Shown here: piece by piece, positions 18,977-25,581 of the stretch
Layout of the letters: every line of letters begins with the position of its first letter
How positions within the stretch are numbered: the first letter of the stretch is position 1
From: CAUZFZ01 sp963579025
Lineage (GTDB): Bacteria > Planctomycetota > Planctomycetia > Planctomycetales > Planctomycetaceae
NCBI GenBank assembly: GCA_963579025.1
Contig: CAUZFZ010000017.1
Span: 1-64,000 of the forward strand
Length of the DNA stretch: 64,000 nt
Direction of reading: 5' to 3'
Program-made: the position numbers and the translations under genes
The notes under the pieces: model-generated
Database searches by the model: none
Seen by the model: the letters and a program-made list of their open reading frames with translations, nothing else
Told to the model about the DNA's origin: nothing

Positions 18977-18992
18977 CAGTCGAAAACGGACG

Positions 18993-19694
18993 CTATTCCA
19001 GCTGAACGCGGCGATCGATTTCGAATGAACCATCTCCGTCAGTGTCTTCGCGGATGCGCATTGTTCCAGTCGATTCTTCGAAACTGATCTCCTGGCGTCC
19101 CCCGTCTTCGGTCTGGCGAACCCACGGCTCAGGACTGTTCGAAAGCAGCTCCCGGAAGAAGAGTTGCTCGTCTGTGAGTGACTCCGACGCTGCCTGAGGT
19201 GCAGGCGCGGGGTCTTTCTCCGGTCGGGACCGGAACAGATAGACGGCCCCGCAGGAAATCACCAGCAGCAGGACCCAGCCGGGAATGTGAAAGCCCGAAC
19301 CTGTTTCGGGCGCATCCGGACGGAATGTCGAATCACCGTCCTCATCAGCCTCAATGGGCGGCGCGGCCGGTCGATCGTCTGCAATTCCAGGTCCGCCGAA
19401 TTCGTTGGGCTGCGAATCTTCAATCAACTGTCGCAGTCGAGGAATCGCCTCATCGGCCTGTTCGACCGGAACGGCCAGAACGTAGGTCACAGACCATTGT
19501 CCGGCCGAAGCTTCGAAGTTCTCTTCGAGCTTGACCGTCGCTTTGATGGAATGCTGGTTCTTCAGCTCGTCAGCAAAAAAACCGGCGTCCGCAGCGAACT
19601 GGAAGCGAGCGAGTGGTGCCAGATGATCCGTATCGACTTCTTCGGCGTCCGAGGCGGGCAACTCGCTGTCGGGAGAGTTCGCGTGCGGTTCCAT
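18993..19694 (-). CDS. Single-pass membrane protein with DUF2007-like N-domain (tentative)
   Basis: 233 residues from the ATG at 19694 (MEPHANSPDSELPAS); the longer reading to 19817 adds an Arg/Ser-rich stretch unlike a real N-terminus. Residues about 22-95 (LAPLARFQFAADAGFFADELKNQHSIKATV) resemble the small alpha/beta DUF2007 fold seen in putative signal-transducing proteins; this is a visual resemblance only. An acidic/Pro-rich linker leads to one TM segment (IPGWVLLLVISCGAVYLF), then a C-terminal domain ending in a repeated 'acidic-Gly' phrase (REDTDGDGSFEIDRRV). The gene is convergent with arsC, 16 nt away. Confidence 0.75.
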   Translation of the reverse strand: MEPHANSPDSELPASDAEEVDTDHLAPLARFQFAADAGFFADELKNQHSIKATVKLEENFEASAGQWSVTYVLAVPVEQADEAIPRLRQLIEDSQPNEFGGPGIADDRPAAPPIEADEDGDSTFRPDAPETGSGFHIPGWVLLLVISCGAVYLFRSRPEKDPAPAPQAASESLTDEQLFFRELLSNSPEPWVRQTEDGGRQEISFEESTGTMRIREDTDGDGSFEIDRRVQLE

Positions 19695-19704
19695 AGCGGT
19701 CCTT

Positions 19705-20034
19705 ATGCGGAGCACTTTCGTATGCGTCTTCGTGGACCGGCTGTTTAGCGAACTCCGGGGCACGGTGACAGGCGAATCGTGGCTGCAGGTCCCGACCCAA
19801 CGTCGCTTCCGCGTCAACCAGCCCCTTTACCTCGGCGATCGAGCGGATTCAGGGGCAGCCATCCGAATCCGCTCACGAGGCCAGCGGCGGGGAGTGATTG
19901 AGTGGGAACCATTCGGGGGCGACGACGCGCTCGTCTTCGAGTACAGGGCGGACGCAGGGGAATACCTGCAGGAGCACTTGGTCGTACTGCTTGAATCACT
20001 GCGGGGATTCAATGAGGCTTGGCATTTGGCGTGA
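19705..20034 (+). CDS. Hypothetical protein, 109 residues or shorter
   Basis: The product ends ...VIEWEPFGGDDALVFEYRADAGEYLQEHLVVLLESLRGFNEAWHLA. Codon choice over the last 89 codons (frequent TTC, GTC, CTG, GAC, CAG) looks like genuine coding DNA. The ATG at 19705 has no ribosome site and sits only 10 nt from the divergent start of the neighbouring gene. GTG at 19765, four nt after GGGG, is an equally good start. No family is recognised. Confidence 0.55.
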   Translation: MRSTFVCVFVDRLFSELRGTVTGESWLQVPTQRRFRVNQPLYLGDRADSGAAIRIRSRGQRRGVIEWEPFGGDDALVFEYRADAGEYLQEHLVVLLESLRGFNEAWHLA

Positions 20035-20043
20035 TCACGCCAA
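20026..20043. terminator. Perfect 18-nt palindrome between convergent genes
   Basis: TTGGCGTGATCACGCCAA is a perfect palindrome overlapping the stop codon of the plus-strand ORF and ending 2 nt before the next convergent gene. It lacks a U-tract, so termination is possible but unproven. Confidence 0.45.
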
Positions 20044-20045
20044 GG

Positions 20046-20537
20046 CTATCCGAGCCTGAACAGCGCCTTGAGCCAGGTCCGCCAGGTCTCAGGCAGGAAG
20101 CTGCCGAGGTAACCAAGTGCGCCGTCCTGCGAGCTGTAGCGAATGGAACGGGCGATTATGATCACGGTACGGAACCCGAAGCAGAACCGTAGCCAGCGAC
20201 CGGCCCACTTGCTGGCGTAGTCGTCCTTCACGTCCTCGAAGTCGAGCTGCAACTCGCCAATGAGTGGTTCGTAGTAGCGTTCGCGGACCTTGCGGGACAT
20301 CCAGTAGCCGCCGAGTCTCCAGAAGGTGGGGAAGGCGGGACCTGACCCGACAACTCGTTCTGGCGGTTCAGCAAGTTGTGACGGCGTGATTACCGCGATC
20401 TCGGTGTCCTCACTTGAAATGCCGAGGGTAAGGCGTAGAGACTTAAAAAAGGCGGCCCTTTCCTCTACTGTGAAGTGACTAATTTCATCATCCAGAGTGA
20501 CGGTCACCTTTTGTAGTTCCATATCTTCTAGTTCCAT
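20046..20537 (-). CDS. Small partner protein of a PadR-like regulator
   Basis: 163 residues from the ATG at 20537, with GGGAGG 8 nt upstream inside the preceding gene; the ATG follows that gene's TGA by one base (TGAAATG). The first 60 residues (VTVTLDDEISHFTVEERAAFFKSLRLTLGISSED) look like a compact alpha/beta domain. The middle (YYEPLIGELQLDFEDVKDDYASKWAGRWLRFCFGFRTVIIIARSI) recalls the 'permease prefix' region found before MacB-like permeases in PadR-controlled loci, yet no permease follows. The hydrophobic FGFRTVIIIA segment is too short for a confident TM. Function is unknown. Confidence 0.75.
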   Translation of the reverse strand: MELEDMELQKVTVTLDDEISHFTVEERAAFFKSLRLTLGISSEDTEIAVITPSQLAEPPERVVGSGPAFPTFWRLGGYWMSRKVRERYYEPLIGELQLDFEDVKDDYASKWAGRWLRFCFGFRTVIIIARSIRYSSQDGALGYLGSFLPETWRTWLKALFRLG

Positions 20538-20538
20538 T

Positions 20539-20826
20539 TCACACACCTCCCGCAAGCCCGAAGTTCATCATGGCTTCGTTCCATGCACTCCGCCCGACAC
20601 CGGTCACCTCATAGAACCGCTCAGTGATGGGAACTCCATTGTAGTCCGTAACGGCCGTACGCCCCTTGACCAGCCCCGCATCCTCCGCGCGGGCCATCTG
20701 GCGATAGAAGGCCGGGCGCTTCATAGTCACCTCCCGCCGCTCCAGTTCAGCCCGGAGTTCGCGGCCGGACAGTTCGCCCCCCATGAGGGCTCCAATCACG
20801 GCAAGTTGTTGGGATGTGGCGTTCAT
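20539..20826 (-). CDS. PadR-like winged-helix regulator
   Basis: 95 residues. The sequence AVIGALMGGELSGRELRAELERREVTMKRPAFYRQMARAEDAGLVKGR fits a PadR winged helix: a recognition helix with FYRQMARAEDAGLV, then a wing ending in ERFYEVTGVGRSAWNEAM. It is short for the family and lacks the long C-terminal dimerisation helix of canonical PadR. It is the first gene of a two-gene operon, one nt before the next ATG, and probably represses its own operon as PadR proteins often do; that is inference. Confidence 0.75.
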   Translation of the reverse strand: MNATSQQLAVIGALMGGELSGRELRAELERREVTMKRPAFYRQMARAEDAGLVKGRTAVTDYNGVPITERFYEVTGVGRSAWNEAMMNFGLAGGV

Positions 20827-20922
20827 TGAGTTGACTCGAAGTACGGAATGGACACGTCGTTACGGGGGAGTCTACGAGGAGTAGACTGAGTGGTCAACAG
20901 GAATTCTGGCGCTCAGTAGTAT

Positions 20923-21231
20923 TCACCGGACAGCGTGCCCAGAAGCCCTCAGGCACGCCCTGACGCTTGCGAACCCGGGCGCGACGTTTTGCCGACCAGC
21001 GGGTGGGAATTCGCGGAAGTTGGCCAGTTCGTACCGCTTGCCGAACGCGACAAGCACATCGCCAACTTCCAGATGCAGCAGCGAGTCGCCCGGCCGCTCA
21101 GGGTGGACACCGGCAATCTCACTCTGCCCGTCACGGTCCATGTGCAGGACCAGTTCGGTCGTCACGGGCGATGGTTCGGCGTCGAACTGGCCGGCCACGA
21201 ACTCGGCTATGACGGAGAGGTGTGCGGGCAT
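20923..21231 (-). CDS. Doubtful small ORF
   Basis: A 102-residue reading (MPAHLSVIAEFVAGQFDAEPSPVTTELVLHMDRDGQ...) with a mixed composition that looks more protein-like than the overlapping plus-strand 125-residue ORF at 20935-21312. No family, ribosome site or operon partner supports it. It may be a small accessory gene or noise. Confidence 0.3.
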   Translation of the reverse strand: MPAHLSVIAEFVAGQFDAEPSPVTTELVLHMDRDGQSEIAGVHPERPGDSLLHLEVGDVLVAFGKRYELANFREFPPAGRQNVAPGFASVRACLRASGHAVR

Positions 21232-21502
21232 GTTTCAGGCATCGACACCCGAAGTGTCTGCAGAGCTGGTATTCAACCAAGCGAACCCCACACCGTCCGC
21301 CTAGCCCACTGATGTCACGACAATGTCAAAGTCAGTCCCAGTCGTGCTGTTACCTCAGGTGTCGCATCAAACCCGAACACGTCGACGGGGGCCTGTCCAC
21401 CTGACAGGAACACGAGAGATAGTATCTCGCGAGGAACGTGAATGCTGGTGCAACACCAAGTGTTGTGCGACCCGAGACAAACCCAACTTGAAGCGTTGAC
21501 GT

Positions 21503-22279
21503 TCATTCCGAAGGCGGACCAGAGAAGTTCTTAGCGTCAGGCTTCTTAATTGGGTGTCCGGCAATCTTCTGGGCATCAGCAAACCCGTCGTCGTGGCCTC
21601 TAAGGTAGAGTTCGTCGTCCTCCTCATATTGCCGCACTCTGTCCTTGGCCTGTCTGAGTTCAGTCTGCAGTTTTCGATCTCTCCTGATCGCGAAGAAGCC
21701 AGTCAAATACAGGGCCGCCAGCAACGTGAAGCCACCGTAGACCAGAGGGCCTCGCGAGTTCACAAGTGGCAGTTTTGGCCGCTTTCCTTCTGCCAGAGTT
21801 TCCGGCACACCATGAGTTGACCAGCGGGCAGACACATCGGAGTATGCTGGTTCCTTACACGCAACATCGACGTAGTAGAAGTCGCCGGGAGCCAGTTCCT
21901 TCTCCTTGGCGGCGTGCCAGTTGAGGACCCCGTTAAGCTTGAAATCCGCGGGATTCGCTCCAACGACAGTAATGCTGAGGGGGGACGGAAGGGGCTTTCC
22001 CTGAGCGTCTCTTTCGACTCCCACGGAAATGATCAACTCGCAATCCGTAGCTGCGTTAGGACCGGGGTTGTAGAAGTAATACCGCTTCATCCCCGCCACG
22101 GCCTTGTCGGGCTTCACTTCCAGTTCGAGCCACACAACCGGAGTGGTGGCGTCGGTATTGAGGAATCCTACCCATGTGAGCAGGCCGGTCCCAGTGAGCC
22201 CCAGGACGGTGAGGATGACATTGGGACCTAGCCACTGAATCCACCAGGATTCCTTTGCTGGATCTGTCCCCTCGCTCAC
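21503..22279 (-). CDS. Two-TM membrane protein with extracytoplasmic domain
   Basis: 258 residues, taking GTG at 22279, which overlaps the upstream TGA as GTGA; GTG at 22297 is an alternative. TM1 is NVILTVLGLTGTGLLTWVGFL and TM2 is GPLVYGGFTLLAALYLTGFFAI. Between them is about 130 residues of beta-rich domain (VVWLELEVKPDKAVAGMKRYYFYNPGPNAATDCELIISV), probably extracytoplasmic. After TM2 come a coiled coil (RDRKLQTELRQAKDRVRQYEEDD) and a charged tail. No family is recognised. Tight overlap shows it works with the upstream gene. Confidence 0.8.
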   Translation of the reverse strand: MSEGTDPAKESWWIQWLGPNVILTVLGLTGTGLLTWVGFLNTDATTPVVWLELEVKPDKAVAGMKRYYFYNPGPNAATDCELIISVGVERDAQGKPLPSPLSITVVGANPADFKLNGVLNWHAAKEKELAPGDFYYVDVACKEPAYSDVSARWSTHGVPETLAEGKRPKLPLVNSRGPLVYGGFTLLAALYLTGFFAIRRDRKLQTELRQAKDRVRQYEEDDELYLRGHDDGFADAQKIAGHPIKKPDAKNFSGPPSE

Positions 22280-22896
22280 GGTTCCATGGCTCCCCACAGC
22301 TCATCAAAGAATTCTCGAAGGCCACGCCCATTATCTTCGTCATTGAAAGAGATTTTGGCCGGCACCTCTGGCTCGAAGTCAGAGCAGGTCGAGGCGTCCA
22401 CGGCGGCGTGCGGCACTTCATACCGGTAAGCGCCGTCTTCAACGAGAAGGAAGTGTGGAATCTGATCGTTCAAGTCATCTCTGTTGGAAACTCGAACTTC
22501 GACTTGGTCCGGATGATCGTCAGCAAGGCTGGTCAACTTGGGGCGCACAGCGTCAAGAGACTTGGTCCATGCCAGGATCTTCAAACGTCCTCCGTCGTCC
22601 ACAAACTTAGAGAATTCCTTGAATGCGTCTCTTCCGTAAACAAAGTCCGGACAACTACCCGTGAGCAGCCGGACAGTCTGCTTCGCACCATCAGCCTGTC
22701 TTTCGTTGGCCAACTTCATCAACTGGTCGACAGCCACCGCGGAATGCCATGGGTAGATATTAGGCAGGCTCTCGCGACTACCGCTTGTTCGGGCACGCTC
22801 AAGGACATCCTCATACTCCCTGACGGCGTCAGGACTGAGGTGCCGGTCGTGCCGTGATCTTTCTGATCGCATGCGGGGTGCCGTGAGTAATGACAT
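22276..22896 (-). CDS. Soluble protein, possibly an inactive PLD-like fold
   Basis: 206 residues from the ATG at 22896 with GGGA upstream. After a helical start it reads VRLLTGSCPDFVYGRDAFKEFSKFVDDGGRLKILAWTKSLD, then IPHFLLVEDGAYRYEVPHAA. That order (strand, 'H-F-L-L-V-x-D' strand, basic/aromatic pair) resembles PLD-like domains that have lost the catalytic HxK(x)4D; no HKD motif is present. This resemblance is by eye. The gene ends GTGA-overlapping with a two-TM protein gene, so the pair probably forms a membrane-associated unit. The surrounding patch of small unclassified genes suggests accessory DNA. Confidence 0.8.
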   Translation of the reverse strand: MSLLTAPRMRSERSRHDRHLSPDAVREYEDVLERARTSGSRESLPNIYPWHSAVAVDQLMKLANERQADGAKQTVRLLTGSCPDFVYGRDAFKEFSKFVDDGGRLKILAWTKSLDAVRPKLTSLADDHPDQVEVRVSNRDDLNDQIPHFLLVEDGAYRYEVPHAAVDASTCSDFEPEVPAKISFNDEDNGRGLREFFDELWGAMEP

Positions 22897-23009
22897 AGTG
22901 TCCCTTTAACTCATATCGGCTATGGCGGACAGAGAGGCCAATAGAATGCGAACGACAGCAAGGAACCACAAAGACCCTGCAGTTTTACTGGAGGTTCAGG
23001 TTTGCCCAA

Positions 23010-23095
23010 CTGTCTGTGGCTACAGACAGCCTGTTCCGAGTTGTGCGGTGCAACGCACAACTCGGAACAGAGTTGTACTCAGGGAGATCCTGAGT
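23010..23095. other. Three consecutive perfect stem-loops (candidate structured RNA or protein-binding element)
   Basis: Hairpin A: CTGTCTGT (23010-23017) with ACAGACAG (23022-23029), loop GGCT. Hairpin B: 16-bp perfect arms CTGTTCCGAGTTGTGC (23031-23046) and GCACAACTCGGAACAG (23055-23070), loop of 8. Hairpin C: ACTCAGG (23077-23083) with CCTGAGT (23089-23095), loop of 5. They sit 114-200 nt upstream of the start at 22896. No U-tract follows on either strand, so simple termination is unlikely. Strand and function are unknown. Confidence 0.7.
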
Positions 23096-23129
23096 GTCAA
23101 GCAGGGCGCAGGTCCGAACAGTGTCTGAA

Positions 23130-23395
23130 CTAACACAAATATCGAAACATATGTCCGTATTCGTCTGCAATAGTTATTCCCTCCGCAATACTCTTGATGG
23201 CGCCCACGACAATTCCTCCATGCCCGAGCAATGCACTCGGAGCTACCGCCTTAATGACGGCGATCTTGTTGTCGCCGTAGCCGGTGAGGACGGTTGTCAC
23301 CAAGTTCCTTAGTCGCATCACTGAATTCGGTAACAGCCTCTCTCACCCACCCCGGAACTTCCGCAGATTGCTCCTCGCTATCGACTTGTTGAGAG
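23130..23395 (-). pseudogene. Possible broken small gene with L7/L12 C-domain-like motif
   Basis: Minus-strand reading shifts frame near 23305. The upstream frame reads QQVDSEEQSAEVPGWVREAV then TEFSDATKELGDN, with no start codon after its stop. The downstream frame (23130-23321) reads LTGYGDNKIAVIKAV, then a stretch ending GAIKSIAEG. GDNKIAVIKAV matches the C-terminal helix-strand of ribosomal L7/L12 and its small stand-alone relatives by memory. A frameshifted remnant is the simplest reading, but it could be two chance ORFs. Confidence 0.35.
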
Positions 23396-23489
23396 CGTCA
23401 ATAGTCTTCCCAGTCGGCTGAAGAATCTCGATCACCCGCCGCGGGTGGCACCGGTAAATCCTCAACCCCGTGGGTGGCCGTGTTTGCTT

Positions 23490-23604
23490 GCAAACAGGGA
23501 CGCGCAGCGGCAAGAGGTGACAAGGACAGCTGGCTGAACCACGCTGCGGCCCGCGACCTCTTGTGGCTGCGCCATGCCGGTCGCACAGCAACCGCCACCA
23601 CCCG
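23490..23604. repeat. Dispersed intergenic stem-loop repeat, copy 1
   Basis: Left block 23490-23518 matches 44177-44205 at 25 of 29 bases; right block 23566-23581 (GCTGCGCCATGCCGGT) is identical to 44236-44251, and AGCAACCG follows in both. Here the arms 23502-23518 and 23556-23572 pair at 15 of 17 positions, making a long hairpin. Confidence 0.75.
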
Positions 23605-23998
23605 GCAGCGAAGCTCCACGACGAATCAGGCACGCCACAGACAGCATCGCAGACATGGCTATCGAGCCATGTCAGACTCGCCACGAAGTCACCGACGATT
23701 TGACCATCGCCTGCGTCAACTGATCCAGACGACTGGCGATTTGGACCTCGCCATCCGCCACGGCGTGGAGGCAGGCGTCTCGGCACCCCGTTTGCATTCT
23801 GAGCACGCTCGCGGATAGCTGCCGGCTTGTCCGCGACGCTCCAGATACGCGTGATCGATTGCCACGCACAGGTTTGCTGATGCGGGTCGCGGATATCCTC
23901 TGGAGTATCTGCCAGATAGGATGCTGCTGATTGTCGTACCGGCTGCCGGGGACCGCGTCGTGCGATCGTGGAGATACGTCCCCACTGGAGAAATCAGA

Positions 23999-25282
23999 AT
24001 GCTGGCAAATGACCTGGATGTTAAGGCCGTTCTTGGGGTCGGCGTTGTTCTTGGAGCGGTTGCCTCGTACGCACTGGTGCGGTTTGTCGTCATGCCTCTG
24101 ATCCGTCGAGGCATCAGCAAAAGTTCGACGCAGTGGGATGACATTCTCCTCGACCAGGCAGTACTGCATCGAGTCGCCCTGGCGGCGCCGCTGCTGGTCT
24201 TGTGGGCAACGATCGCCACGTTGCCGGAACTGTCTCAGTCCTGGCCTGCCGTTTTCGGCTCCGGATGGACAGCCGAATCGCTGGCTGAGTCCTGGTTTGG
24301 CCCTCTGCTGCAGCTGAATCAGGCGGCACTGGTCCTTGTCGTCGTGCTGATTCTCAGCGCAGGTCTCACGGCGGCGAACAACCTTTACCGGACGTTCGCG
24401 ATCTCAAAACAACGACCGATTAAGAGCTATGTGCAGATCGGGAAAATTGTCATCTGGATCTTTGGCAGCGTCATTTTCCTCGCCGTTCTGACCGATCAGG
24501 AAGTCGGATACTTTGTGACCGGTCTGGGGGCGATGACGGCCGTGCTGCTGCTCGTGTTTAAGGACACAATTCTCTCGCTGGTCGCCTCCGTCCAGCTCAC
24601 TCAGAACGACATGCTGCGTGTTGGCGACTGGATTGAGATTCCTGGTCAGGGAGTCGACGGGGACGTGATGGACATCGCGCTGCACACGGTCAAAGTGCGA
24701 AACTTTGACAAGACGGTTACGACCGTACCGACTCACAGCCTGATTCAGGACTCGTTCCGTAACTGGCGTGGCATGTCGGAATCCGGGGGCCGTCGAATCA
24801 AGAGATCAATTCTGATCGACATGTCGACAGTCCGTTTTCTGACCGACGAGGAAGTAAACACGTTCTCCCGATTCGAACCGCTGAAAAACTACATGAACAC
24901 AAAGCGGGAAGAACTGGCCGCACACAACGACAGCATTGATCCGGATCCGAACGCCATCGGAGTCTCGCGGAGACTGACCAACGTCGGCACGTTTCGCGTC
25001 TACGTCGTCGAGTATCTGAGGGCTCACCCAAAGCTGCATCAGGAGGGAATGACTCTGCTCGTACGCCAGCTTGCCCCGACCAGCCGCGGACTCCCGATCG
25101 AGCTTTACGTTTTCTCGAACGACACGAACTGGGCAAATTACGAGAACATCCAGGCGGACATTTTCGACCACCTGCTGGCGAGTCTGCCGGAGTTCAGCCT
25201 GCGCGCGTTTCAGGAGCCCTCGTCGGGCGACCTGGCACGATTGGCAGAGCGTCAGAGAGAACACGGTCATTTGCCGACTTGA
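23999..25282 (+). CDS. Mechanosensitive channel, MscS family (YbdG-like miniconductance type)
   Basis: 427 residues from the ATG at 23999 (GGAG 8 nt upstream). Four to five TM segments precede the MscS core; the pore-lining helix is GYFVTGLGAMTAVLLLVFKD. The beta domain follows (NDMLRVGDWIEIPGQGVDGDVMDI, TTVPTHSLIQDSFRNWRGMSESGGRRIKRSI). The C-terminal half closely follows E. coli YbdG: NVGTFRVYVVEYLRAHPKLHQ, LVRQLAPTSRGLPIELYVFSNDTNW, IQADIFDHLLASLPEF. It relieves turgor on hypo-osmotic shock in the inner membrane. It stands alone, with a decayed transposase gene downstream. Confidence 0.95.
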   Translation: MLANDLDVKAVLGVGVVLGAVASYALVRFVVMPLIRRGISKSSTQWDDILLDQAVLHRVALAAPLLVLWATIATLPELSQSWPAVFGSGWTAESLAESWFGPLLQLNQAALVLVVVLILSAGLTAANNLYRTFAISKQRPIKSYVQIGKIVIWIFGSVIFLAVLTDQEVGYFVTGLGAMTAVLLLVFKDTILSLVASVQLTQNDMLRVGDWIEIPGQGVDGDVMDIALHTVKVRNFDKTVTTVPTHSLIQDSFRNWRGMSESGGRRIKRSILIDMSTVRFLTDEEVNTFSRFEPLKNYMNTKREELAAHNDSIDPDPNAIGVSRRLTNVGTFRVYVVEYLRAHPKLHQEGMTLLVRQLAPTSRGLPIELYVFSNDTNWANYENIQADIFDHLLASLPEFSLRAFQEPSSGDLARLAERQREHGHLPT

Positions 25283-25390
25283 AGCCGGTGCGGGATGGCC
25301 CGGTCAGAATGGCGGGGCCGCTGAGCGACAGGAGGCCTTTTCATTCGTTCACAAATTGAATCGAACGTCGCCTCGCATGTCGACACGTGA

Positions 25391-25581
25391 TGGCGAGGCG
25401 TCCGGTGCCTGCGACACCCGACCACAAGTGATCGGGCCACCCCGCGGAAGTTCCGCTGCCAGACTTTTTATGCTCGCGATGCCGAATCACTGGCACTTTG
25501 TGGTCCGTCCGACTTCTGACGACCAGGTCAGCGAGTTCTTCCGACGCCCGACCGTCATATGCACCATGACGCGGGCGTGGC
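25391..25581 (+). pseudogene. REP-associated tyrosine transposase (RAYT) remnant
   Basis: ATG at 25391 gives MARRPVPATPD and then a stop, matching the usual RAYT N-terminus 'M-A/P-R-R-P'. About 80 nt later another frame reads MLAMPNHWHFVVRPTSDD and continues QVSEFFRRPTVICTMTRAW. MPNHWHFVVRP is the HUH-type metal-binding signature of IS200/RAYT TnpA_REP proteins. The middle and the catalytic-Tyr region are missing, so it is dead. It abuts the stop of the RTX gene on the other strand. Confidence 0.8.

Noticed and set aside
23010..23095. Integron attC site
   Set aside because: The hairpins are separate perfect stems, without the R/L box layout or the GTTRRRY/RYYYAAC ends, and no integrase is present.
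25391..25581. Intact IS200-like transposase
   Set aside because: Early stop after MARRPVPATPD, frame change, and no C-terminal catalytic Tyr region.
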